From contig OMQS01000166.1 in assembly GCA_900313295.1 (NCBI GenBank), positions 1 to 5,114 of the forward strand: 5,114 nt of DNA, in the 5' to 3' direction. Position numbers and translations under genes: made by a program. Each line of letters begins with the position of its first letter. Position 1 is the first letter of the stretch. The notes under the pieces are model-generated. The model did not search any database, was not told the origin of the DNA, and worked only from the letters and a program-made list of their open reading frames with translations. Origin of the DNA: an uncultured Eubacteriales bacterium. GTDB taxonomy: Bacteria; Bacillota; Clostridia; Oscillospirales; Oscillospiraceae. Of this stretch, positions 1 to 5,114 are shown piece by piece.

Positions 1-984
1 CTGGGCATCGTGGCCTACATCCTCATGAGCATGCTGGATCTGAACGAGATCGGCAAGCACTGGAAGTGGCTGCTGGGCGGCAGCCTTGTGCTGATCCTGC
101 TGCTGAAAACGCCCCTGGGCATGGACGGCGGCACCGGCAATCGCGCGTGGCTGGGCATCAAAAATTTCCCCGTGAACCTGCAGCCGGTGGAGATCGTGAA
201 GATCACCTTCATCATCGTGCTGGCGCGGCAGCTGCAATACCTGCAGGAGCAGCGGGATCTCAAGTCCATTCCGTCGGTGGGTATGCTGGCGGGGCATCTG
301 ATGCTTGTGGTGGGTCTGTATGCCGCCATCTCCGGTGACATGGGCAGCGCCCTGGTGCTCATTTTTATCTTTGCATGTATGTGCTTTGTGGCGGGGGTAG
401 CCAAGCGCTGGTTCGTGCTGGGGCTGCTGGGCGGCAGCTTTGCCTTCTATGTTCTGTGGGAAACAGATAAGATTTCTCCCTATATGAAGGACCGCTTCCT
501 GACCCTCTTTGACCACGACCTGGACCCCATGGGCATTGGCTGGCAGCAGACTCGCAGCCTTCTGGCGCTGGGCGGCGGCAAGCTGACGGGGCAGGGGCTT
601 TTTAACGGCACGCAGACCCAGTCTGCCAGTGCGTGGAGCCTGCCGGCACGGCACACGGACTTCATCTTCTCCGTCATCGGCGAGGAGCTGGGATTGCTGG
701 GCTGCCTGCTGACCATTTTGCTGCTGGCAGCCATCATCTTCCACTGCGTGCTCATCGCCCGGCACGCCCAGACGAAAACGGACATGTATATCTGTGTAGG
801 CGTGGCGGCCATGCTGATCTTCCAGACCATCTCCAACATCGGCATGTGCCTGTTCGTCATGCCCGTCATCGGCCTGACCCTCCCCTTCATCAGCTACGGC
901 GGCAGCTCCATCGTGACCCTTTTTGCCGCCATGGGCATGGTGTCCGGCATACAAAAACGGACAAGACCCGAGTGGCTGCGATAG
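1..984 (+). CDS. rodA: SEDS-family peptidoglycan glycosyltransferase, RodA-like (5' partial)
   Basis: This is a polytopic membrane protein of the RodA/FtsW/SpoVE (SEDS) family, which polymerises lipid II into glycan strands, usually with a class B penicillin-binding protein partner. The window holds 327 codons and the TAG stop; the frame is open at base 1, so the start and probably 50 or more residues lie upstream. Counting codons from base 1, visible marks are GNRAW with LQPVE (about 46-64, the family's GxRRW...QPSE region), QQTRSLLALGGG (182-193), the loop LPARHTDFIFSVIGEELG (214-231) and LPFISYGGSS (294-303). Asp220 (bases 658-660) in HTDFIF matches the proposed catalytic Asp of RodA. Several hydrophobic stretches are clear (for example about 94-132, 136-153, 222-252, 261-285). 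The NIGM motif near the C terminus favours RodA over FtsW, but the subfamily is not certain. QPVE replaces the usual QPSE. A terminator follows 25 bases after the stop, so this gene ends its transcription unit. Confidence 0.92.
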   Translation: MGIVAYILMSMLDLNEIGKHWKWLLGGSLVLILLLKTPLGMDGGTGNRAWLGIKNFPVNLQPVEIVKITFIIVLARQLQYLQEQRDLKSIPSVGMLAGHLMLVVGLYAAISGDMGSALVLIFIFACMCFVAGVAKRWFVLGLLGGSFAFYVLWETDKISPYMKDRFLTLFDHDLDPMGIGWQQTRSLLALGGGKLTGQGLFNGTQTQSASAWSLPARHTDFIFSVIGEELGLLGCLLTILLLAAIIFHCVLIARHAQTKTDMYICVGVAAMLIFQTISNIGMCLFVMPVIGLTLPFISYGGSSIVTLFAAMGMVSGIQKRTRPEWLR

Positions 985-1009
985 AGGAACAGGCAAATAT
1001 TGCTTTCAG

Positions 1010-1037
1010 GCGCAGTCCGCGGGGCTGCGCTTTTTTT
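1010..1037 (+). terminator. Intrinsic terminator after the rodA-like gene
   Basis: A nine-base-pair, GC-rich stem pairs 1010-1018 (GCGCAGTCC) with 1022-1030 (GGGCTGCGC). It has one T-G wobble and a three-base loop, and is followed at once by seven T residues (1031-1037). It begins 25 bases after the upstream stop codon, in the only sizeable gap of the window. This is a textbook Rho-independent terminator for the rodA-like unit and separates it from the ddl operon. A further short complementarity (CAGGC at 1007-1011 with GCCTG at 1038-1042) flanks it. Confidence 0.88.
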
Positions 1038-1060
1038 GCCTGCGGCGGCGGTGAAATCGG

Positions 1061-1089
1061 TTGTAATCCCAAGGGGATTGTGCTATACT
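1061..1089 (+). promoter_or_regulatory. Sigma-A-type promoter of the ddl-murF-ABC-F operon
   Basis: A -35 box TTGTAA (1061-1066, four of six consensus bases) is separated by exactly 17 bases from a -10 box TATACT (1084-1089, five of six). A TG one base before the -10 (1081-1082) makes an extended -10. Transcription would start near 1096, leaving a leader of about 35 bases before the ddl start. The placement between a terminator and the first gene of an overlapping gene set supports it. A second TATACT at 1089-1094 has poor spacing to this -35. Confidence 0.75.
1065..1079. promoter_or_regulatory. Dyad in the promoter spacer (possible operator)
   Basis: AATCCC (1065-1070) and GGGATT (1074-1079) form a perfect six-base inverted repeat around a three-base centre. 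It overlaps the end of the -35 box and fills most of the 17-base spacer. A regulator bound here would lie between the two promoter elements. No known operator is recognised, and six-base arms can occur by chance, so a regulatory role is inference. Confidence 0.3.
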
Positions 1090-1101
1090 ATACTATCTAT
1101 A
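1083..1101. repeat. CTATA micro-repeat over the -10 region
   Basis: The -10 region is a run of near-identical short units: CTATA (1083-1087), CTATA (1088-1092), CTAT (1093-1096) and CTATA (1097-1101). This creates two overlapping TATACT boxes (1084-1089 and 1089-1094). The second box also forms a six-base inverted repeat with AGTATA (1102-1107). It is an AT-rich island in otherwise GC-rich sequence, as expected for promoter melting. Confidence 0.55.
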
Positions 1102-1117
1102 AGTATATCGCAGGATC

Positions 1118-1122
1118 GGGGG
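1118..1122 (+). promoter_or_regulatory. Weak ribosome binding site of ddl
   Basis: GGGGG lies eight bases before the ATG at 1131. It can pair with the anti-Shine-Dalgarno only through a G-U wobble. A better-matching AGGA (1112-1115) is 15 bases away, which is rather far. No stronger site exists in the leader. The start is fixed more by the protein N terminus than by this site. Confidence 0.4.
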
Positions 1123-1130
1123 TTCGGTTT

Positions 1131-2192
1131 ATGAAGATCGTAGTTTTGGCAGGGGGCCTGAGCACGGAGCGCAATGTGGCGCTCACCAGCGGCACGGGCA
1201 TTTGCCGCGCGCTGCGCCGGCGGGGGCACAAGGCGGTGCTGGTGGATATGTTCATGGGGCTGGAGAACTATTCCGGCGCTTTGGAGGATATTTTTGACGC
1301 ACCCGACGGCCTGTGCACCGACCACAGCGTTTCCGCCGCCGCGCCGGATCTGGAGGCGGTGCGCCGCTCCCGAAAGGATCAAAGCCCCTCCCTGCTGGGG
1401 CAGGGGGTCTTGCAGGTGTGCGCCATGGCGGATCTGGTGTTTCTGGCGCTCCACGGCTCCTGCGGCGAGGACGGCCGCGTGCAGGCCACCCTCGACCTGC
1501 TGGGCGTGCCCTACACCGGCAGCAACTATATCTCCAGTGGCATGGCCATGGACAAGTCCATCACCAAGCGGTTCATGGACGCCGAGGGCATCCGCACCGC
1601 CCCGTGGCACGACGTGCGCTACACCGAGGCGGACATTCCCGCACTGGCGGAAAAGCTGGAAACGCCCTGCGCCGTGAAGATCGTCAACGGCGGCAGCTCC
1701 ATCGGCGTGGAGCTGCCCGACACCAGGGAGGAGCTGGCGGACACTCTGCACCGGATGCTCCGGTACGGTGACCATGTGGTGGTGGAAAAGAAGATCAAAG
1801 GCAGGGAGATCCAGGTGGCCGTGCTGGGCGATACATATCTTCCCGCCGTGGAGATCATCCCGAAAAATGCCTATTTTGACTATGAATCCAAATATCAGAA
1901 GGGCGGCGCCGTGGAAATCTGCCCCGCTCCCATCACTGAGGCCGAGTGGCGGCAGGTGGGCGAAATGGCGCTGAAGCTGCATAAGGCGCTGGGGCTGTCC
2001 GTCTATTCCCGCGCAGATTTTATTCTGGACGAAGAGGGAAAAGCGTGGTGCCTGGAGGTGAACACCCTCCCCGGCATGACCCCCACCAGCCTTGTGCCCC
2101 AGGAGGCGGCGGCCGTGGGCATGGACTATGACACCCTGTGTGAAACGATTGCAGAGGAATCTCTGCGGGTGAGAAAGGCGGAGCGGCTATGA
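1131..2192 (+). CDS. ddl: D-alanine--D-alanine ligase
   Basis: This cytoplasmic ATP-grasp enzyme (353 residues) joins two D-alanines to make the dipeptide used by MurF. The chosen start gives MKIVVLAGGLSTER, the family N terminus; the frame stays open upstream to about 633, but that DNA is the rodA gene, terminator and promoter. Seen motifs are Glu13 in LSTER, HGSCGEDG (108-115), PYTGSNY (127-133), MDKSITK (140-146, Lys142 for ATP), VKIVNGGSSIG (182-192, Lys183), KGREIQVAVLG (223-233), FDYESKY (249-255), and RADF to LEVNTLPGMTPTSL (294-321) with metal ligands Asp296, Glu309 and Asn311. Tyr255 in the SKY motif is the residue of D-Ala-D-Ala enzymes; D-Ala-D-Lac ligases of the Leuconostoc type have Phe there. 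The segment between the N-terminal motif and HGSCGEDG is about 45 residues longer than in E. coli DdlB, and Ile184 replaces the usual Pro of VKP. It is first in an operon with murF, overlapping it at ATGATGA. Confidence 0.97.
   Translation: MKIVVLAGGLSTERNVALTSGTGICRALRRRGHKAVLVDMFMGLENYSGALEDIFDAPDGLCTDHSVSAAAPDLEAVRRSRKDQSPSLLGQGVLQVCAMADLVFLALHGSCGEDGRVQATLDLLGVPYTGSNYISSGMAMDKSITKRFMDAEGIRTAPWHDVRYTEADIPALAEKLETPCAVKIVNGGSSIGVELPDTREELADTLHRMLRYGDHVVVEKKIKGREIQVAVLGDTYLPAVEIIPKNAYFDYESKYQKGGAVEICPAPITEAEWRQVGEMALKLHKALGLSVYSRADFILDEEGKAWCLEVNTLPGMTPTSLVPQEAAAVGMDYDTLCETIAEESLRVRKAERL
2176..2183 (+). promoter_or_regulatory. Ribosome binding site of murF inside the ddl end
   Basis: AGGCGGAG lies inside the last codons of ddl, five bases before the ATG at 2189 and eight before a second in-frame ATG at 2192. 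The spacing slightly favours the second ATG, but the two starts differ by a single Met. Its position within ddl indicates translational coupling. Confidence 0.55.
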
Positions 2193-3544
2193 TGATCCCC
2201 TGTACCGCACAGGAAATTGCCGCCGCCGTGGGCGGACGGCTACTGCAGAGCGGCGGGAGCATCACCCGCGTCAGCACCGACAGCCGCGACATCCGGACGG
2301 GAGATCTGTTCGTCCCGCTGGTGGGCGGGCGGTTCGACGGCCACGCCTATCTGGACATGGCGCTTTCCAAGGGCGCTGCGGGCTGCCTGTGTGCCGCCGC
2401 GCCGGAGACGCTGTTGCCCGACAAATTCTATATCGCCGTGGAGGACACGGAGCGGGCGCTGGGGGACTTAGCCGGCTGGTACCGCCGGAAGTTCCATATT
2501 CCCGTGGTGCAGGTCACAGGCTCCGCAGGGAAAACCACCACGAAGGAGATGCTGGCGGCGGTGCTGGGGCAGCACTTCAACACCTTGAAAACGCTGGCCA
2601 ATTACAATAATTTCATCGGCACGCCCCAGACCCTTTTCCGCTTGGAACAGGGGCACGAGGCGGCGGTCATCGAAACCGGCATGGATCATTTCGGCCAGAT
2701 CGCCCGCATGGGGGAGATGGTGCAGCCCACGGTGGCGGTCATCACCAACGTGGGGGACGCCCACATCGGCAATCTGGACGGCACCCGACAGGGCGTTCTC
2801 CGCGCCAAGAGCGAGATTTTTGAGCATCTGGCGCCCGACGGACTGGCGGTGCTCAACGGGGACGATCCGCTGCTGAACACGCTGGATCTGCCCTTTAAGA
2901 CCCTGCGCTGCGGCGAGGGGGCGGGCTGCAACGTCCGCGTTACGGACGTAGCGGAGCGCGGCATCGAGGGCGTCAGCTGCACCGTGACCACGGAGAAGGA
3001 CAGCTATGCCCTGTCCATCCCCTCCCCGGGACGGTTCATGATCTATTCCGCGTCTATGGGCGTGGCCATCGGGGAGCAGCTGGGGCTTAGCAAGCAGGAG
3101 ATCATAGACGGCGTGGCGGCCTACACCCCCACCGGCTCCCGCATGCGGCTCCTGCCGAGACCCGACAACCGCCTCATTATTGACGACTGCTACAACGCCA
3201 ACCCTCAGGCCATGGCGGCCGCGCTGCGGCTGCTGGCCGGAACGGATCGTCCCCGCCGCATGGCGGTGCTGGGGGACATGGGCGAGCTGGGGGAGCTGTC
3301 CGCCGAGGCGCATGCCGGCATAGGGCGGCTTCTGAATGAACTGAAGCTGGACTGCGTGGTGGCCATCGGCCGTTGGATGGCGTATCTGGCGCAGGCGGCG
3401 GAGGGAAACGTCTACCATTTCGACACTGCGGAGCAGGCCTGTAGTACCCTCCGGCGGGAGTTCACCTCCGGCACCGTGGCGCTGGTGAAAGCCTCCCACG
3501 CCATGCATTTTGAAAAAATCGTTGAGGAACTGGAAAAAGCATGA
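2189..3544 (+). CDS. murF: UDP-N-acetylmuramoyl-tripeptide--D-alanyl-D-alanine ligase
   Basis: MurF is the last cytoplasmic amino-acid ligase of the pathway: it uses ATP to add D-Ala-D-Ala to UDP-MurNAc-tripeptide. The 451 residues match the usual family length and show all three Mur domains. The N-terminal uridine-binding part has STDSR (29-33). The central ATPase has the P-loop VTGSAGKTTTKEM (109-121, Lys115), ANYNNFIGTPQTL (137-149), IETGMDHFGQI (161-171), ITNVGDAHIGNL (185-196), AKSEIF (206-211, with Lys207 at the position carbamylated in Mur ligases) and NGDD (223-226). The C-terminal domain has IDDCYNANPQAM (331-342), LGDMGELGELSAEAH (361-375) and VKASHAMHFEKIVEEL (433-448). Departures from family motifs are KASH for the usual KGSR and GRFMIYSA (281-288) for the usual HNVYNA-like segment. 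It overlaps ddl by four bases, and its product uses the Ddl product directly. Its own stop overlaps the next start. Confidence 0.97.
   Translation: MMIPCTAQEIAAAVGGRLLQSGGSITRVSTDSRDIRTGDLFVPLVGGRFDGHAYLDMALSKGAAGCLCAAAPETLLPDKFYIAVEDTERALGDLAGWYRRKFHIPVVQVTGSAGKTTTKEMLAAVLGQHFNTLKTLANYNNFIGTPQTLFRLEQGHEAAVIETGMDHFGQIARMGEMVQPTVAVITNVGDAHIGNLDGTRQGVLRAKSEIFEHLAPDGLAVLNGDDPLLNTLDLPFKTLRCGEGAGCNVRVTDVAERGIEGVSCTVTTEKDSYALSIPSPGRFMIYSASMGVAIGEQLGLSKQEIIDGVAAYTPTGSRMRLLPRPDNRLIIDDCYNANPQAMAAALRLLAGTDRPRRMAVLGDMGELGELSAEAHAGIGRLLNELKLDCVVAIGRWMAYLAQAAEGNVYHFDTAEQACSTLRREFTSGTVALVKASHAMHFEKIVEELEKA
3524..3528 (+). promoter_or_regulatory. Ribosome binding site of the ABC-F gene inside murF
   Basis: GAGGA lies within the last codons of murF, 12 bases before the ATG at 3541. 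The spacing is somewhat long; a weaker GGAAA (3532-3536) is closer. With the ATGA overlap, reinitiation by ribosomes finishing murF is the likely route to this start. Confidence 0.4.
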
Positions 3545-5114
3545 TCGACATCGGCGTGTCGGGACTGGTAAAGTCCTTTGACCTGGAAAAGAAAATACTG
3601 GACGGCCTGACCTTTCAGATCGACTCCGGCGAGCGGGTAGGGCTTCTGGGCCGCAACGGCGCCGGAAAGACCACCCTGTTCAGGATCCTCACCGGAGAGC
3701 TGGACTACGACTCCGGCGAGGTGACCATCGCCTCCGGCAAGCGGCTGGGGCTTATCTCCCAGATCCCCGTCTATCCGCCGGAGTACACCGTGGAGGAGGT
3801 GCTGCGCACCGCCTTTGCCAGAATGCAGGCCATGAAGGAGGAGATGGACGCGCTGGCGGAGAAAATGGCCGCAGGGGACGGCAGCGCCGCCACCCTCAGG
3901 CGCTACGGCGACCTGAACGCCCGCTTCGAGGGGCTGGGCGGCTGGGACACGGACACGGCGGTGAGCAAGGTGGCCAGCGGCCTCTCCATTGACGAAGACA
4001 TGCGCCGGCGGCTGTTTGCGGAGCTTTCCGGCGGGGAGAAGACGCGGGTGAACCTTGGCCGCCTCATTCTGGAGGACACGGACATCCTCCTGCTGGACGA
4101 GCCAACGAACCATCTGGATCTGCAGGCCACCGTGTGGCTGGAGGAGTACATCGCCAAATTTCGCGGCACCGTCGTCACCATCTCCCACGACCGCTACTTT
4201 CTCGACCGCACCGTCACCCGCATCATAGAGATCTTGGACGGCAAGGCGGAGTTTTACAGCGGGAATTACAGCTTCTACGCCGTGGAAAAGGAGCGGCGCT
4301 ATCAGGAGCGCATGAAGCAGTACATGAAGGAGCAGGCCAAGATCCGGCAGCTGGAAAAGGCCGCTGAGCAGATGCACCTGTGGGCCTTCATGGGAAACGA
4401 CGCCCTCCATAAGCGCGCTTTCTCCATGGAGAAGCGCATCGAGCGCATGCGCACCACGGAAAAGCCCACCAAGGCCAAAAAGATGAACGCCCAGTTTGCC
4501 AGCCGGGAGTTTCGGGGGGACGAGGTGCTGCAGCTTCGGGGCGTCACAAAGTCCTTCGGGGACAGAACACTTTTTTCGGATATTTACCTGCGGGTGGAGC
4601 CGGGCGAGCGCATTGCCCTCCTCGGGGAAAACGGAACGGGAAAGACCACCCTGCTGAACATGATAACGGGTTCCGAGCGGCCGGACGCCGGCAGCATCCG
4701 CCAAGGCCCTGCCGTGGTGGCGGCCTATCTGCAGCAGATCATCCGCTTCGACCATCCGGAGCGGAGCCTGCTGGACACCATGCTCTATGAGAAAAAGGGT
4801 ATGACCGCCCAGAGCGCCCGCAACCGGCTGGCGCAGTACCAGTTTCAGGGGGAGGACGCGTTCAAGAGCGTTTCCTCTCTCTCCGGCGGCGAGTTGAGCC
4901 GCCTGCGGCTGTGCATGCTCATGGACGAGCAGACCAGCTTTCTTATTCTGGACGAGCCTACGAACCATCTGGACATTGCAGCCCGAGAGTGGATCGAGGA
5001 GGCGGTGGAGGCCTTTGACGGCACCCTGCTCTTCGTCAGCCATGACCGCTATTTCATCAACCGTTTTGCCACCCGCATCTGGGAGCTGGCGGACGGCACC
5101 ATCACGGACTATCC
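3541..5114 (+). CDS. ABC-F family ATPase, two ABC domains (3' partial)
   Basis: The gene starts at ATG 3541, overlaps the murF stop by four bases, and stays open to the window end (524 full codons, no stop seen). It encodes a soluble tandem ABC protein without membrane segments, the hallmark of ABC-F factors, which bind the ribosomal E site and modulate translation. Domain 1 has Walker A GRNGAGKT (37-44), Q-loop Gln74, signature LSGGE (162-166), Walker B with DEPTNHLD (186-193, catalytic Glu187) and the H-loop SHDRYF (215-220). YSGNYSFYAVEKERR (239-253) leads into a charged, probably helical linker up to about residue 325, corresponding to the P-site tRNA-interaction motif. Domain 2 has GENGTGKT (362-369), LSGGE (447-451), DEPTNHLD (471-478, Glu472) and SHDRYF (500-505). 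All catalytic residues are present, so both sites should hydrolyse ATP. Between Walker A and the signature of domain 1 there is an added segment of modest size (about 85-140). Housekeeping function is more likely than antibiotic resistance, but the subfamily (YdiF/Uup/EttA-like or other) cannot be settled here. Confidence 0.95.
   Translation, partial: MIDIGVSGLVKSFDLEKKILDGLTFQIDSGERVGLLGRNGAGKTTLFRILTGELDYDSGEVTIASGKRLGLISQIPVYPPEYTVEEVLRTAFARMQAMKEEMDALAEKMAAGDGSAATLRRYGDLNARFEGLGGWDTDTAVSKVASGLSIDEDMRRRLFAELSGGEKTRVNLGRLILEDTDILLLDEPTNHLDLQATVWLEEYIAKFRGTVVTISHDRYFLDRTVTRIIEILDGKAEFYSGNYSFYAVEKERRYQERMKQYMKEQAKIRQLEKAAEQMHLWAFMGNDALHKRAFSMEKRIERMRTTEKPTKAKKMNAQFASREFRGDEVLQLRGVTKSFGDRTLFSDIYLRVEPGERIALLGENGTGKTTLLNMITGSERPDAGSIRQGPAVVAAYLQQIIRFDHPERSLLDTMLYEKKGMTAQSARNRLAQYQFQGEDAFKSVSSLSGGELSRLRLCMLMDEQTSFLILDEPTNHLDIAAREWIEEAVEAFDGTLLFVSHDRYFINRFATRIWELADGTITDY

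Noticed and set aside
633..1130. Upstream extension of the ddl frame into the rodA gene
   Set aside because: The frame is open by chance. The MKIVVLAGG N terminus is canonical at 1131, and a terminator and promoter lie between.
1096..1130. Riboswitch or attenuator in the ddl leader
   Set aside because: The leader after the predicted transcription start is only about 35 bases and shows no stem followed by a T-run, so there is no room for a known riboswitch class.
1083..1982. A 299-codon minus-strand open frame opposite ddl
   Set aside because: It is a shadow of ddl, running across its promoter; there is no family motif.
2468..3508. A 346-codon minus-strand open frame opposite murF
   Set aside because: It is a shadow of the murF coding sequence with the same His/Gly/Arg-rich composition, and it has no promoter or recognisable domain.
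3412..5043. A 543-codon open frame on the minus strand opposite the ABC-F gene
   Set aside because: It is antisense to a gene with every ABC-F motif in order. Its predicted protein is low in recognisable motifs and rich in His, Leu, Gln and Gly, as expected for the complement of GC-biased codons.
3541..5114. Antibiotic-resistance ABC-F (Vga, Lsa, Msr or OptrA type)
   Set aside because: The genomic setting is a housekeeping operon with matching base composition and no mobile element. The linker shows no feature that I can tie to a resistance subfamily.
1..5114. An undescribed multi-gene defence or mobile system
   Set aside because: All four genes belong to well-known families and fill the window; there are no unknown genes, direct repeats, integrase or transposase genes, or compositional breaks.

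Overview
The window is an ordinary, densely packed cell-wall biosynthesis region from a high-GC Gram-positive of the class Clostridia. The best guess is a gut Oscillospirales-type organism. This rests on strongly GC-biased third codon positions, the style of the proteins (a long Ddl starting MKIVVLAGGLSTER, a clostridial-looking MurF and an ABC-F ATPase), and ATGA stop/start overlaps. The taxonomic call is inference; no rRNA or other marker gene is present. All genes read left to right.

Region by region: 1-984 is the 3' part of a SEDS-family gene (RodA/FtsW/SpoVE; RodA-like) whose start lies outside the window. 985-1130 is the only real intergenic gap. It holds a strong intrinsic terminator (1010-1037) that ends the upstream unit, followed by a well-formed sigma-A-type promoter (-35 at 1061-1066, -10 at 1084-1089) with small dyads around it. 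1131-2192 is ddl (D-Ala-D-Ala ligase). 2189-3544 is murF, overlapping ddl by 4 bases. 3541 to the window end is an ABC-F ATPase gene, overlapping murF by 4 bases and cut off by the window edge after 524 codons. Because it has no stop in the window, the third gene is easily missed, and a long antisense open frame over it could be mistaken for a gene.

How the genes work together: Ddl joins two D-alanines, and MurF adds that dipeptide to the UDP-MurNAc-tripeptide, completing the pentapeptide precursor. After lipid linkage and flipping, SEDS glycosyltransferases such as the first gene product polymerise the glycan strand. The ABC-F protein most likely acts on the ribosome, not in the wall, but it is cotranscribed and probably translationally coupled to murF.

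I found no mobile element, CRISPR array, RNA gene or undescribed multi-gene system. The points worth a second look are small: the palindromic promoter spacer, short tandem repeats at the -10 region, the ABC-F coupling to murF, and a few departures from family motifs in Ddl, MurF and the SEDS protein.
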